Shown here: positions 1 through 10,122 of the stretch, one piece after another
Layout of the letters: every line of letters starts with the position of its first letter
Position numbering within the stretch: position 1 is the first letter of the stretch
Origin: Treponema_I sp045597345
GTDB taxonomy: Bacteria; Spirochaetota; Spirochaetia; Treponematales; Treponemataceae
Direction of reading: 5' to 3'
DNA length: 64,000 nt
Assembly (NCBI GenBank): GCA_045597345.1
Contig: JAZLJW010000143.1
Coordinates: 1 to 64,000, forward strand
Program-made: the position numbers and the translations under genes
Notes under the pieces: model-generated
Told to the model about the DNA's origin: nothing
Database searches by the model: none
Seen by the model: the letters and a program-made list of their open reading frames with translations, nothing else

Positions 1-3000
1 ATGGACCTGGCTCCTGTAGCACACCTTGCTGCTATTGAAGGCAAAGTTCCTTTCCTGAACTTCTTTGATGGTTTCCGTACCTCACACGAAATCCAGAAGA
101 TTGAAACCTGGGACTACGAAGACCTGAAAGAAATGTGTGACATGGACGCAGTTGCTGCATTCCGCGCACACGCTCTTAACCCTGAACACCCAGCTATGCG
201 TGGTTCTCACGAAAACGGTGACGTTTTCTTCCAGCACCGCGAAGCTTGTAACACTGCTTACCTTGAACTGCCAGCTGTAGTTAAAAAATACATGGCAAAA
301 ATCAATGTAAAACTGGGAACCGATTACGACCTGTTCAACTACTACGGTGCTGCTGATGCAGAACGCGTTATCGTAGCTATGGGTTCTATCTGTGACGTTG
401 CAGAAGAAGTAATTGACTACCTGAACAAAAACGGCGAAAAAGTTGGTCTGATCAAAGTTCGCCTGTACCGCCCATGGGTTTCAGAAGCTTTCCTCGAAAA
501 ACTGCCTAAAACCTGTAAAAAACTGGCAGTCCTTGACCGCACCAAGGAACCAGGTTCACTGGGTGAACCTCTGTACCTTGATGTTGCTACTACCCTGCTT
601 GAAGCTGGCTGCAACACCATTAAACTTTGTGGTGGCCGCTATGGTCTGGGTTCAAAAGACACCCCACCATCAAGCATTTTCGCTATCTTCACCGAACTGG
701 CTAAAGACGCTCCTAAAGCACGTTTCACCGTTGGTATTACCGACGATGTTACCAACCTGTCTCTGCCAGAAGTAAAACCAGCTCCAGCTACTGCTGCAGC
801 AGGTACCGTAGAATGTAAATTCTGGGGTATTGGTGGTGACGGTACCGTAGGTGCCAACAAAGACTCTACCAAAATTATCGGTGACCATACCGACAAATAC
901 ATTCAGGCATACTTCCAGTATGACTCTAAAAAGACCGGTGGTATTACCATTTCGCACCTGCGCTTTGGTGACAGCCCTATCAAGAGCCCATACTACATCA
1001 ACCAGGCTGACCTGGTAGCATGTCATAACCAGTCTTACATCATCAAAGGCTACAAAATGGTTCAGGACGTTAAGAAAGGCGGTACCTTCCTTATCAACTG
1101 CCAGTGGTCAGATGAAGAACTGGACAAACACCTGCCAGCTGAAGCTAAAAAATACATCGCTGACAACAACATCACCGTTTACACTGTAGACGCTGTTAAA
1201 ATTGCTACCGAAGTAGGTCTGGGTAAACGTACCTCTACCGTACTGCAGTCTGCATTCTTCAAACTTGCTGGCGTTCTCCCTGCTGATGAAGCCATCAAAT
1301 ACATGAAAGAAAAAGTTGTGGCTAAATTCTCTAAGAAAGGCCAGGACGTTGTAGACATGAACCATAAAGCTATCGACCTGGGTGCTGGTGCACTCCACAA
1401 GGTTGAAGTTCCAGCTTCATGGGCTAACCCAGCTGCCGATGCTGCTAAACCTGCTCTGACTGGTGAAGCAAAAACCGTAGCTATGGTTGAAAAACTGATG
1501 AACCCAATCGCCCTGATGGACGGTGACAACCTGCCTGTATCTGCATTCAAAGACTGTGCAGACGGTCAGTTTGAACTGGGTGCTTCTGCTTACGAAAAAC
1601 GCGGTACTGCCGTACTGGTTCCAAGCTGGGACGCTACCAAATGTATCCAGTGTAACAACTGTTCATTTGTTTGTTCTCACGCTACCATCCGTCCTTACCT
1701 GCTGTCTGATGCAGAAGTTGCAGCTGCTCCTGCTAATCTGGTTACTGCAGACACCAAACCAAAAGCTTCTCAGTACAAATACACTCTGAGTGTATCTGCT
1801 CTGGACTGTATGGGTTGTGGTGAATGTGTTACCGTATGTCCTACCAAAGCAATCTCTATGGTTCCACAGGAAGACGTACTGCCACAGCAGCCTGTATTCA
1901 ACTACCTTGTTGCTAACGTTTCTAAGAAAACCGATGCCGGTATGAACGACCTGACTCCAAAAGGCAGCCAGTTCAACCAGCCACTGCTTGAATTCTCAGG
2001 TTCATGTGCAGGTTGTGCAGAAACTTCTTACGCTCGCCTGATTACCCAGCTGTTTGGTGAACACATGTACATTTCTAATGCTACCGGTTGTTCTTCAATC
2101 TGGGGTGGTCCTGCAGCTACCTGTCCTTACACCATCAACAAGGACAGTAAAAAAGGTCCAGCTTGGGCTAACTCACTGTTCGAAGACAATGCTGAGCACG
2201 GTCTTGGTATGTACACCGGACAGAAATTCCTCCGCGATCAGGCAATTGCATCTGCAAAAGCTTGTGCAGAAAGCGACAAAGCTTCTGCCGAACTGAAAGC
2301 AGCATTTGCTAAATTCGAAGAAACCAAAAACGATACCCTGACCAACAGCGAATTTGCTGCTGCTCTGGTTGCAGAACTTGAAAAAGCTGCTGCTGCCGGA
2401 TGCCCGGATGCTAAAGCTGCTCTGGAAAAGAAAGACTACCTGGCTAAAAAATCCGTATGGATTATGGGTGGTGACGGTTGGGCCTACGATATTGGCTTCG
2501 GCGGTCTGGACCACGTTCTCGCTTCTGGCGAAAACGTTAACGTAATGGTATTCGATACTGAAATGTACTCTAACACTGGTGGACAGGCTTCTAAAGCTTC
2601 TAACATCGGTGAAGTATGTCAGTTCGCTGCTGCCGGTAAAGAGGTTGGTAAAAAATCTCTGGCTGAAATCGCTATGAGCTATGGTTACGTATACGTAGCA
2701 CAGATTGCTCTTGGTGCTAACCCAGCCCAGGCTATTAAAGCAATTGCAGAAGCAGAAGCTTACAATGGTCCTTCTCTGATCATTGGTTATGCTCCATGTG
2801 AGCTGCACGGTGTTAAGGGCGGTATGAACCACTGTCAGGATGAAATGAAAGCAGCTGTTGCAGCTGGTTACTGGAACCTGTTCAGCTTCAACCCAGCACT
2901 GAAAGCTGAAGGTAAAAACCCATTCACCCTGACTTCTAAAGCCGGTGATGGTACTTACCAGGCATTCCTGGCAAACGAAACCCGTTACTCTTCACTGACC

Positions 3001-3102
3001 CGCAAGTTCCCAGAACGTGCAGCAGTTCTCTTCCAGAGAAACGAAGAAGTAGCTAAGGCTAGATACGAGCATCTCCAGAAACTGGTAGAACTGTACAAAT
3101 AA
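1..3102 (+). CDS. nifJ: Pyruvate:ferredoxin (flavodoxin) oxidoreductase, 5' end outside window
   Basis: This enzyme oxidises pyruvate with CoA to acetyl-CoA and CO2 and reduces ferredoxin or flavodoxin in the cytoplasm. It is the usual link from glycolysis to fermentation in anaerobes. The 1033 visible residues lack roughly the first 150 of a normal 1180-1200. The ATG at base 1 codes an internal Met (MDLAPVAHLAA follows the missing pyrimidine-binding segment), so it is not the start. Two 4Fe-4S motifs are intact (C548/C551/C554/C558 and C603/C606/C609/C613). A further CAGCAE motif (C669, C672) supplies cysteines for the proximal cluster. The thiamine-diphosphate region GGDGWAYDIGFGG lies at residues 823-835, followed by MYSNTGGQ. 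Strong preference for GCT, GTT and AAA-type codons suggests high expression. A strong terminator follows the stop. The family assignment is certain. Confidence 0.97.
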   Translation: MDLAPVAHLAAIEGKVPFLNFFDGFRTSHEIQKIETWDYEDLKEMCDMDAVAAFRAHALNPEHPAMRGSHENGDVFFQHREACNTAYLELPAVVKKYMAKINVKLGTDYDLFNYYGAADAERVIVAMGSICDVAEEVIDYLNKNGEKVGLIKVRLYRPWVSEAFLEKLPKTCKKLAVLDRTKEPGSLGEPLYLDVATTLLEAGCNTIKLCGGRYGLGSKDTPPSSIFAIFTELAKDAPKARFTVGITDDVTNLSLPEVKPAPATAAAGTVECKFWGIGGDGTVGANKDSTKIIGDHTDKYIQAYFQYDSKKTGGITISHLRFGDSPIKSPYYINQADLVACHNQSYIIKGYKMVQDVKKGGTFLINCQWSDEELDKHLPAEAKKYIADNNITVYTVDAVKIATEVGLGKRTSTVLQSAFFKLAGVLPADEAIKYMKEKVVAKFSKKGQDVVDMNHKAIDLGAGALHKVEVPASWANPAADAAKPALTGEAKTVAMVEKLMNPIALMDGDNLPVSAFKDCADGQFELGASAYEKRGTAVLVPSWDATKCIQCNNCSFVCSHATIRPYLLSDAEVAAAPANLVTADTKPKASQYKYTLSVSALDCMGCGECVTVCPTKAISMVPQEDVLPQQPVFNYLVANVSKKTDAGMNDLTPKGSQFNQPLLEFSGSCAGCAETSYARLITQLFGEHMYISNATGCSSIWGGPAATCPYTINKDSKKGPAWANSLFEDNAEHGLGMYTGQKFLRDQAIASAKACAESDKASAELKAAFAKFEETKNDTLTNSEFAAALVAELEKAAAAGCPDAKAALEKKDYLAKKSVWIMGGDGWAYDIGFGGLDHVLASGENVNVMVFDTEMYSNTGGQASKASNIGEVCQFAAAGKEVGKKSLAEIAMSYGYVYVAQIALGANPAQAIKAIAEAEAYNGPSLIIGYAPCELHGVKGGMNHCQDEMKAAVAAGYWNLFSFNPALKAEGKNPFTLTSKAGDGTYQAFLANETRYSSLTRKFPERAAVLFQRNEEVAKARYEHLQKLVELYK

Positions 3103-3140
3103 GGCATTTGTAAGCCCATAAGGGCTTACGTCTAAAAGAA

Positions 3141-3173
3141 AAAGGGCTGTCCCACATTTGGGACAGCCCTTTT
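3141..3173. terminator. Bidirectional intrinsic terminator between nifJ and the LRR gene
   Basis: A 14-bp perfect stem (3141-3154 with 3159-3172) encloses a CATT loop. T-rich runs follow on both strands, so it can end nifJ (+) and the convergent LRR gene (-). A weaker 8-bp hairpin (3110-3129) sits between the nifJ stop and this stem. Confidence 0.93.
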
Positions 3174-3191
3174 TCTTTTCATATAGCCATA

Positions 3192-6100
3192 CTATTTGGC
3201 TGCCGCACCTTCCACATCAACAAGCTGTGGCCAGTCCTGCTTGAATTCTTCGCAGAAATCTTCAACCTTATTTTTAGCCCAGTAGCGGATTACGTGTTCC
3301 GGTATACCGGTAAATACCTTACGGAATTTTTCGTTTTCCTTGTATCTACGGAACTCTGTTTTTCTGCTTGAATCCCAACTTTCCATCCAACCACTATTAA
3401 TCACATCTACAAAGTTACAGTCTGGAGCACATCGTATTCCCCGGATATATGTTCCTGAGTATCCCACATAGTTTTCCGGGAACTTACTGCCTGGAACATC
3501 CAGAAATCCCCAATAATTTCCTGTATCTTCTACAAGTTCAATTGAAGAAGGGAATGATAAACGCTTCAAAGTATGATAAGACTCCATGTATGAAAAAGCT
3601 CTTTTTGCAACATGGGTAACCCCGTCTGGAATAGTAATCTCATCTTGTTTTACATCATATCGATAGAGCGTCTTACCATCTTTGCTGAGCCAGAATCCTT
3701 CTTTGGTGCAATACGCACCCTTTTCCCAGAGACATTCACTACGTTCTTTCCAACTTTCCGCGTTTTTCAGTCTGTCAGGTTCATTTACTATAACAGCCGA
3801 TGCTATAAAAGTAAGAGTATCGTAATCACTGAAGGTTTCCGGGAATTCTACAACAGCCCCTTTTCTTATATTGATATCAATGGCTTCTCTTTCCATTGAT
3901 TCAAGTCCCTGTGGCAGTGTTATCTTATTTTCAACCTGATTATAACAGCTGCAGTTTTGGTAGTATCCCGGGAAATCAAACAGATGTTTTCCGTCTTTTG
4001 AAAGCCACAGTCCATCTTCAGTACAATATGGTTCCCGTGATTTATCCCACACTTTCAGATAGTCACTTGCCTTTGAAAGTAATTCCGGATTACCGGAAAT
4101 AATCGGTCCTATTGATCTGGGCTGCCCCATATAAGAATCTGGTACTTCAATAATAATGAACTTTGCAATGGCATAATCTTCAATTGTTTCCAAAGAAGAC
4201 GGCATTTTGATGAACTTCAGGTTTTTATACGCTGTATTTCCTGCAAATACATTTCTCTTGATGCACTTAACACCCTCAGGAATCACCACTTCAGTTATCT
4301 TTTCAGCACATGGATACGAGAAATCAAGAATGGTTTCTACAGCTGGCAATACCAGCGTGGTATCTTCTGATTCAGGACCTTCATAGCCAACAAGCGCATT
4401 GCGCAGCGTATTGATGACAAATCCTTTTTCATCAACTGTACGGTAACCGGGTCTGAATACCCGGAAATAGTTGTTTGTCAGAATTTCGTTTTCAGACCAT
4501 GCAAGTACAGCCGCTGGTATTTCTGCATTATCCAGTGTTTCCATGGTAGAAGGCAGAAGAATTTCTTTAATCTTAGGTTTCCAGTTATCAAACTTTCCGG
4601 TATTGGTAACGCCGGCAGGGAACTTCAGTTTTTCAATGTAGTCGGGCCATTTTGTGTTTCTGAATGTTGTTAATCCTGTAACCCCGGTAAGGTCAAGCTC
4701 TACCGTTCCGTTAAATGGCACAAAAAACTTGAATACGTTTTCTATATCCACATTCTTCATCTTTCCTGTAAGGGTCAACTTGAATGTATCTGCAGTAGAC
4801 TTAAGATTAGTCAGCAGCATTTCCTGGTATGAACAGGTAAGTTCACTGCCGGTAAAATCAGATGAACTTGCATCACGTACAGCCTGGGCAGCAGTGTCCT
4901 GAATCTTCTGTACCGTTTCCTTTTTGGCAAGTAACCGCTGAACATCTGCAAGCTGCGGATAATACTGTTCAACGCTGGCATCAGGCTCCTGTGTCGTTCC
5001 CTCCATATTCTTGAAATAACTATAAGCTACTTTAAATGGTACACCATCAAATAGGGCTGTAACTTCTTTACTGCGGCGTACATCACTGAACAGTTTTGGT
5101 GGCTTGTTCCTTGGATTTGTGCCCGGCCATACCGTTTCTTTAAGACGGGCAAGGTTGTTTTTTGTATATCGTTCGCCAAGGCCAAAAACATACGAGCTGT
5201 CACCAAGAGTCTGTACTGTATTTTCATCCAGCAAAGAAGCATTCTTTAGGATTATCTTTTTCTGTAATTTTTCAGTAATCGTAGAAAACGCCTCCGTAGA
5301 AAAGGCAGTTACCGTTTCCGGTATAACTATGTCGCCATACCCAGCCCGTATTGCATAAACAACAGTTTTGCCTGCATTAAGCCATAAACCGTTTTCAAAC
5401 ACTGAATCAGAGGGAAATACCGTATACCCCTCCGGGAATAATTCCGGTTTATTACTGAAAAAAGTAATGCTTTTAGCTTTACCAGTAGCATCCTGGAACT
5501 GTTCCAGACTTTCCGGGCAGTAAACATCTTTGGTATAGTAGTTACATTCAAACTGCAGCTCTATGCTCTTTACTGTCTGCGGCAAGTGAATTGGACCGCC
5601 TTTGGCATTGTTTCTTATGTCATAGACAATAGACTCATCTTTACTGATAATGAGTTCTGCTCCCCCTTCAATTACTTTGTAATAGGGTTTTGTCTTTTTA
5701 GGAACAACGGGCAGTTTAGGATTGTTTTTTCTGAATTCCTCACTGTCGGTTGCCCATGTAATATACCGCGAGTAAGAAGGTTCATTACTGATAAATTCCA
5801 TGGAATCCGGCAGATGCACAATATTTTTCAGACTGCCTGTAAGACTGCCTTCTTCAATACGGGTAAATCCTTCTGGGAGAATAAGACAAGTAATTCCAGT
5901 TACATCTAAATCAGCCTTTAATGGAAGCTCTGTTATGCCACTTACGGAAAAATCAAGGGTTACTGCAGGTCGCGATTCTCCCATATCCTGCCATGCACTC
6001 AACCACTGAGAAAGCCGTTTCAAATTTGCCTTTACTGACAGATTCAGCGGTTTAAGAGTAAAGGTTTTCCCTGAATATTTTTCCGGTGCATATTCTGCTT

Positions 6101-7697
6101 CTGCAAGTTTTTTGGCATCAATTATCCATTCATTGTCAGTTATAGACTCCTGCACGGTAGCTGCTGCCGTTTTTTTACCACCAGTTTTTGCAGAGGCCGC
6201 AGCTGCTTCTTTGGCTTTTTTTGCCAGCTCTTTGGAAGCAGCACGGACATCTTTCAGTTCCGGCCATTCTTCAAACAGTTTTTCCGGCAAAAGTTCAAAC
6301 ACAGTGTAAAAATAGTATCTGATAACCGGCTTAGGAATACCTTCAAAAACAGCACTGAAAGCAGCACTTTTTGTAAATGCATCGTATTCCTTTTTACGGC
6401 CGTTTCCAAAATTCGAAGGAGCTGCATCCTTCAGGAAATTTCCTTCTATGCGGGGAAGACCTGTTATGTATATATCTCTCAATGATCTTTCTGAACCCCA
6501 AAGAAAACATTCTTCCTTTGCAAGTGAGCGTCTAGTATCCTCTGATACAGATTCTGCAAGAGTAACCAGATTCAGCTTGGAACGCCATCCAGCAGTTTTC
6601 ATGCAGTCCGGTTCTATGGTTACAACGCCCTCTGGAATGACGGCATTTTTCACTTCCTCTCCTAATTCGTATCTGAAAAGATGGGTGCCGTCTTTGCTGA
6701 TCCAGATGGTACTCTGCTCATCATCTGATTTTATGCAGTGAGGCCCTTTTGCTTTATCCCAAAATGTATGATTGTCATCATCTGCCGGCATCAGGTTTGT
6801 ATTACAGATAGTCACACCAGGATCTGCATATGAATATGCTTTTTCAACGCTGTCTGGATATTCAACTACGTTCAAGGTATATCCGGGTATTGCACCTGAT
6901 GTAATGGTCTTTACTCCGTCTGGAATCTGAAAGTATTTTATGTCTCTTTTAGGCTGTGCCAGATAAAAAATGGTTCCGTCCTTACTGATCCAATATGACA
7001 GATTGTCATCTACCTTGTGGCATACAGGTTCTGTTGCAGCATCCCAGACAATATAGTCAGGGGTATTGCTCAGTTCATCAAAATTGCCGGTAATAAATCT
7101 GAAATAGTCTGATTGCCGCTGTTGTAGCAATTCATGTACAGAATCTGGCAGATGCACGATACAAACAGATGCACTATAGGTCAGTGCCCAGGGAGCAATT
7201 TTCTCAACGCCGTCGGGCACTGTAATCTCAAATTCCTGCTTTGCACAATCCAGCAGAACCTTTCCATCTGAGGTGAGCCACATATCATCCTTAAAAACAA
7301 GCTGCGGCATCAAATCGCCTTCTTTTATGAATTGCAGAAGATCCGGGCGGATATCCAGCTGGGAAATTACGAAACATCCATGGCGGGGTAAATCTCCCTG
7401 AACTTTCTGTATTGCAGAACCTGCTGCAAATACATCAATGCGCTTTTCTCCTCTAAAAGCAAAATCATCAAAGGTACCGGATGGTATCTGAGAAAAGCCG
7501 GTAACATTCCGGCAGTCAAAGCACAAATGGCAGGAGTACGCTGTTTTTCCCAGTAAAGTACCTAATTCCTTAAAACGTGTGGCACTGATTTTTCCACTAA
7601 GCTCGATGGTTGCCCACTGATCTTCCGGTATTGACGCAAGCTGTGAAACAGCAGTTGCAAACTGGTCTTCTGTAGTATGTATAACGGTTGAATTCAT
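3192..7697 (-). CDS. Giant BspA-like leucine-rich-repeat protein with three internal modules
   Basis: This is a 1501-residue protein of unknown role. It carries many BspA/TpLRR-type (LRR_5) units of the form IPDGV..I...AF......L..V..P.S. Recurring tags such as WLSKDGK, WISKDGT and LIISKDES precede a hydrophobic strand. The protein is built from three related modules (about residues 1-486, 530-920 and 950-1501). Each opens with a segment rich in leucine and ends with a helical segment of the form VF.GIP..VIRYY followed by a WP.L.DV motif. No signal peptide or membrane segment is visible (MNSTVIHTTEDQF), so despite BspA-type repeats it looks cytoplasmic unless exported by another route. The start is supported by a TATAAT hexamer 7 nt upstream and the absence of a ribosome-binding site. 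Homologues usually mediate protein-protein contacts; a specific function cannot be stated. Confidence 0.8.
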   Translation of the reverse strand: MNSTVIHTTEDQFATAVSQLASIPEDQWATIELSGKISATRFKELGTLLGKTAYSCHLCFDCRNVTGFSQIPSGTFDDFAFRGEKRIDVFAAGSAIQKVQGDLPRHGCFVISQLDIRPDLLQFIKEGDLMPQLVFKDDMWLTSDGKVLLDCAKQEFEITVPDGVEKIAPWALTYSASVCIVHLPDSVHELLQQRQSDYFRFITGNFDELSNTPDYIVWDAATEPVCHKVDDNLSYWISKDGTIFYLAQPKRDIKYFQIPDGVKTITSGAIPGYTLNVVEYPDSVEKAYSYADPGVTICNTNLMPADDDNHTFWDKAKGPHCIKSDDEQSTIWISKDGTHLFRYELGEEVKNAVIPEGVVTIEPDCMKTAGWRSKLNLVTLAESVSEDTRRSLAKEECFLWGSERSLRDIYITGLPRIEGNFLKDAAPSNFGNGRKKEYDAFTKSAAFSAVFEGIPKPVIRYYFYTVFELLPEKLFEEWPELKDVRAASKELAKKAKEAAAASAKTGGKKTAAATVQESITDNEWIIDAKKLAEAEYAPEKYSGKTFTLKPLNLSVKANLKRLSQWLSAWQDMGESRPAVTLDFSVSGITELPLKADLDVTGITCLILPEGFTRIEEGSLTGSLKNIVHLPDSMEFISNEPSYSRYITWATDSEEFRKNNPKLPVVPKKTKPYYKVIEGGAELIISKDESIVYDIRNNAKGGPIHLPQTVKSIELQFECNYYTKDVYCPESLEQFQDATGKAKSITFFSNKPELFPEGYTVFPSDSVFENGLWLNAGKTVVYAIRAGYGDIVIPETVTAFSTEAFSTITEKLQKKIILKNASLLDENTVQTLGDSSYVFGLGERYTKNNLARLKETVWPGTNPRNKPPKLFSDVRRSKEVTALFDGVPFKVAYSYFKNMEGTTQEPDASVEQYYPQLADVQRLLAKKETVQKIQDTAAQAVRDASSSDFTGSELTCSYQEMLLTNLKSTADTFKLTLTGKMKNVDIENVFKFFVPFNGTVELDLTGVTGLTTFRNTKWPDYIEKLKFPAGVTNTGKFDNWKPKIKEILLPSTMETLDNAEIPAAVLAWSENEILTNNYFRVFRPGYRTVDEKGFVINTLRNALVGYEGPESEDTTLVLPAVETILDFSYPCAEKITEVVIPEGVKCIKRNVFAGNTAYKNLKFIKMPSSLETIEDYAIAKFIIIEVPDSYMGQPRSIGPIISGNPELLSKASDYLKVWDKSREPYCTEDGLWLSKDGKHLFDFPGYYQNCSCYNQVENKITLPQGLESMEREAIDINIRKGAVVEFPETFSDYDTLTFIASAVIVNEPDRLKNAESWKERSECLWEKGAYCTKEGFWLSKDGKTLYRYDVKQDEITIPDGVTHVAKRAFSYMESYHTLKRLSFPSSIELVEDTGNYWGFLDVPGSKFPENYVGYSGTYIRGIRCAPDCNFVDVINSGWMESWDSSRKTEFRRYKENEKFRKVFTGIPEHVIRYWAKNKVEDFCEEFKQDWPQLVDVEGAAAK

Positions 7698-7704
7698 ATT
7701 GTTT

Positions 7705-7710
7705 ATTATA
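7705..7710 (-). promoter_or_regulatory. -10 hexamer (TATAAT) for a leaderless LRR mRNA
   Basis: On the minus strand TATAAT is followed by 7 nt (AAACAAT) and the ATG at 7697. There is no Shine-Dalgarno sequence, so transcription would start at or next to the start codon. No good -35 is seen. Confidence 0.6.
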
Positions 7711-7730
7711 GAATCACTTTTTATATCTGA

Positions 7731-8600
7731 CTAACTTTCATCCCGCCTTTTTTTGTGCCCGGTCCGCCATTCGCTGGGCGACATCCTCATTTCTTTGTGA
7801 AAAGCTTTTGAAAAATACAGGCTGTTGTCAAATCCCAAAGAATTGGCAATAGCCGTCATGGAAAATGATGTTTCAGAAAGCATGCGGCAGGCCTGCCTGA
7901 TGCGGTATTCCGTAAGATATTCTTTGGGAGATTTTCCAAGTACTGTCTGGAAACAGCGGAACAGTTGGCTGCGGCTTACCCCGATGAATGAAGCAATATC
8001 CTCAATACTGATGGGATATGAATAGTTTTCTGCAATATATGCGGTTGCTTTCTGAACGTATAGCTGCGCCACAGTCTGAAGCGGGTCTTTTACGGAATCT
8101 TCTACAAACAGCGACAGCAGTTCATACAGCAGACCGGTCATCCGGATAGTGTTGGTAAAGCCGTTGCCCCGGGATTCATAAATACTGCGGATATTATCCT
8201 GAATCTGTTTGCCGTGGGAAGCACGCCTGATGTACGGCGCATCGCGGGTAAAATCCGTGGAACTCAGGATAAGAGCAGCATCAGGGCCGTTAAAACCGAT
8301 CCAGGCATATTCCCAGGGATTCAGAACGTCAGCATAGTACGAAATTTCCGTATCAGGATAGCAGAGAAAACAGTCGCCGGCAGAAAGACGGAATGCTTTA
8401 TCACCAACCTCATAGGTGCCGGTACCGGAAATGATATAGTGAATCAGAAAATGGTCACGTACCCCGGGACCCCACTGGTACAGTGGTTCACATTTCTGGT
8501 ATCCCACATTGTATACCGAAAGAGAAGTCAGTTCTTTTGCAGAAGCCTTATACGAAGATTTTACCGGCTCATCATGGTTTTTTTGCATTACAGTATCCAT
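7731..8600 (-). CDS. AraC-family transcriptional regulator
   Basis: A 289-residue DNA-binding regulator. The N-terminal half is an AraC-type cupin (about residues 45-150, with GTGTYEVGDKAFRLSAGD and PDTEISYY), which normally binds a sugar-like ligand. The C-terminal 100 residues hold the two helix-turn-helix units (IEDIASFIGVSRSQLFRCF and MTAIANSLGFDNSLYFSKAF, followed by MSPSEWR). It reads away from galE, which starts 104 bp away on the other strand. It lies upstream of the LRR gene with a 33-bp gap that contains the LRR gene's own -10 element. Regulation of galE or of a carbohydrate gene is plausible but not shown. The second Met, four codons on, is an alternative start. Confidence 0.92.
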   Translation of the reverse strand: MDTVMQKNHDEPVKSSYKASAKELTSLSVYNVGYQKCEPLYQWGPGVRDHFLIHYIISGTGTYEVGDKAFRLSAGDCFLCYPDTEISYYADVLNPWEYAWIGFNGPDAALILSSTDFTRDAPYIRRASHGKQIQDNIRSIYESRGNGFTNTIRMTGLLYELLSLFVEDSVKDPLQTVAQLYVQKATAYIAENYSYPISIEDIASFIGVSRSQLFRCFQTVLGKSPKEYLTEYRIRQACRMLSETSFSMTAIANSLGFDNSLYFSKAFHKEMRMSPSEWRTGHKKRRDES

Positions 8601-8704
8601 TATGCAACATTTTTACATATCTGGTAAACATTTTCCGATATGCAGATACTACAATGAAGAGTATTATTACAACGTACACCACATAGAAAGGAGATGCGTA
8701 CATT

Positions 8705-9721
8705 ATGGCTATTTTAGTTACTGGTGGAGCCGGTTATATCGGCAGTCATACTGTTGTTGAACTGCAGAACGCAGGTTACGATGTTGTTGTTCTTGATAAC
8801 CTGGCAAATTCAAGCGAAAAATCACTGAAACGTGTAGAAGCCATTACCGGTAAACCGGTGAAATTCTATAAAGCAGATATTCTTGACCGCGATGCCCTGA
8901 ACAAGGTGTTTGACGCAGAAAAAATTGATTCCGTAATCCATTTTGCAGGTCTTAAGGCAGTTGGTGAATCAGTTGCAAAACCATGGGAATACTACGAAAA
9001 CAATATTGCCGGAACCCTTACTCTGGTAGACGTAATGCGTCAGCACGGATGCAAGAACATCATCTTCTCTTCTTCTGCCACCGTTTACGGGGATCCCGCC
9101 TTTATCCCGATTACCGAAGAATGCCCTAAAGGCCAGTGTACCAACCCCTACGGCTGGACCAAATCCATGCTGGAACAGATTCTTACCGATATGCAGAAAG
9201 CAGATCCGGAATGGAACGTTATCCTCCTCCGCTACTTTAACCCTATCGGCGCCCACAAATCAGGCACCATGGGTGAAAATCCCAACGGTATTCCCAACAA
9301 CCTGATGCCCTACGTTACCCAGGTAGCCGTAGGTAAACTGAAGGAACTGGGTGTATTCGGAAATGACTACGATACCCCAGACGGCACCGGTGTACGCGAC
9401 TATATCCACGTTGTAGACCTGGCTGTTGGACACGTTAAGGCCCTGAAAAAAATTGAAGAAAAAGCCGGTCTCTGCGTATATAACCTGGGAACCGGTCAGG
9501 GATATTCGGTACTTGATATCGTAAAGAACTTTGAAACTGCCACCGGTGTAAAAGTACCTTACGTAATCAAACCTCGCCGCCCCGGTGACATTGCCACCTG
9601 TTACTCAAATGCTGCAAAGGCTGAACGGGAACTGGGATGGAAAGCTGAACGCGGCATTAAGGAAATGTGCGAAGACAGCTGGAGATGGCAGTCTAACAAT
9701 CCTAACGGCTACGCAGACTGA
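8705..9721 (+). CDS. galE: UDP-glucose 4-epimerase
   Basis: Interconverts UDP-glucose and UDP-galactose with bound NAD. It serves galactose use (Leloir pathway) and supplies galactose for surface glycans; it acts in the cytoplasm. The 338-residue length is normal. The NAD-binding GGAGYIGSH motif is at the N-terminus, SSSATVYG follows, and the catalytic YxxxK is Y149/K153. The C-terminal RRPGDIATCYSNAAKAERELGW segment is typical of GalE. An AAAGGAG ribosome-binding site precedes the ATG, and TACAAT at 8650 is a possible -10. The divergent AraC gene and the downstream beta-galactosidase at 33.5 kb fit galactoside metabolism. Confidence 0.96.
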   Translation: MAILVTGGAGYIGSHTVVELQNAGYDVVVLDNLANSSEKSLKRVEAITGKPVKFYKADILDRDALNKVFDAEKIDSVIHFAGLKAVGESVAKPWEYYENNIAGTLTLVDVMRQHGCKNIIFSSSATVYGDPAFIPITEECPKGQCTNPYGWTKSMLEQILTDMQKADPEWNVILLRYFNPIGAHKSGTMGENPNGIPNNLMPYVTQVAVGKLKELGVFGNDYDTPDGTGVRDYIHVVDLAVGHVKALKKIEEKAGLCVYNLGTGQGYSVLDIVKNFETATGVKVPYVIKPRRPGDIATCYSNAAKAERELGWKAERGIKEMCEDSWRWQSNNPNGYAD

Positions 9722-9724
9722 TTT

Positions 9725-10117
9725 TCAGAGCCAGATGGCTTTTACAATAAGCCAGATAATAAGTATCCAGATAAGGGCAAAAGGAATGCCGTAATACCAT
9801 TTTTTCGGCTTTCCCTCTGCCCACATACCGGCAGCCTGTTCCCGGTACACTGCCATCTGCTCTGCGGGAATACATTTCACCGTCAGGACAATGAGGGCAG
9901 GCAGAATAATCAGATCATCAAGATACCCGATAATCGGAATGAAATCGGGTATCAGATCGATGGGCGAAAGTGCATAGATAATGGTAAGGGCAGCGAAAAT
10001 CTTTGCCGACACCGGGGTTCCTTTTGCCTTAAGGGCGAGAAATACCGCCGGGATATCTACTTTCAGTTTTTGTGCCCGCTCTTTCAAGCTGACTACCAAT
10101 CCATTTTTTTCTTTCAC
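9725..10117 (-). CDS. DUF1232 (YkvA-like) small membrane protein
   Basis: A 130-residue protein of the DUF1232/YkvA family, whose biochemical role is unknown. The family signature is visible as a hydrophobic helix leading into ALSPIDLIPDFIPIIGYLDD. A second membrane segment ends the protein (IPFALIWILIIWLIVKAIW). It lies 5 bp downstream of the MATE transporter on the same strand, so the two are probably cotranscribed. Its 3' end nearly meets that of galE, which is convergent. Confidence 0.85.
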   Translation of the reverse strand: MKEKNGLVVSLKERAQKLKVDIPAVFLALKAKGTPVSAKIFAALTIIYALSPIDLIPDFIPIIGYLDDLIILPALIVLTVKCIPAEQMAVYREQAAGMWAEGKPKKWYYGIPFALIWILIIWLIVKAIWL

Positions 10118-10122
10118 TATCT

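Noticed and set aside
1..3. ATG at the first base as the start of nifJ
   Set aside because: The residues that follow align with an internal part of the oxidoreductase; about 150 residues are missing, so the gene begins outside the window.
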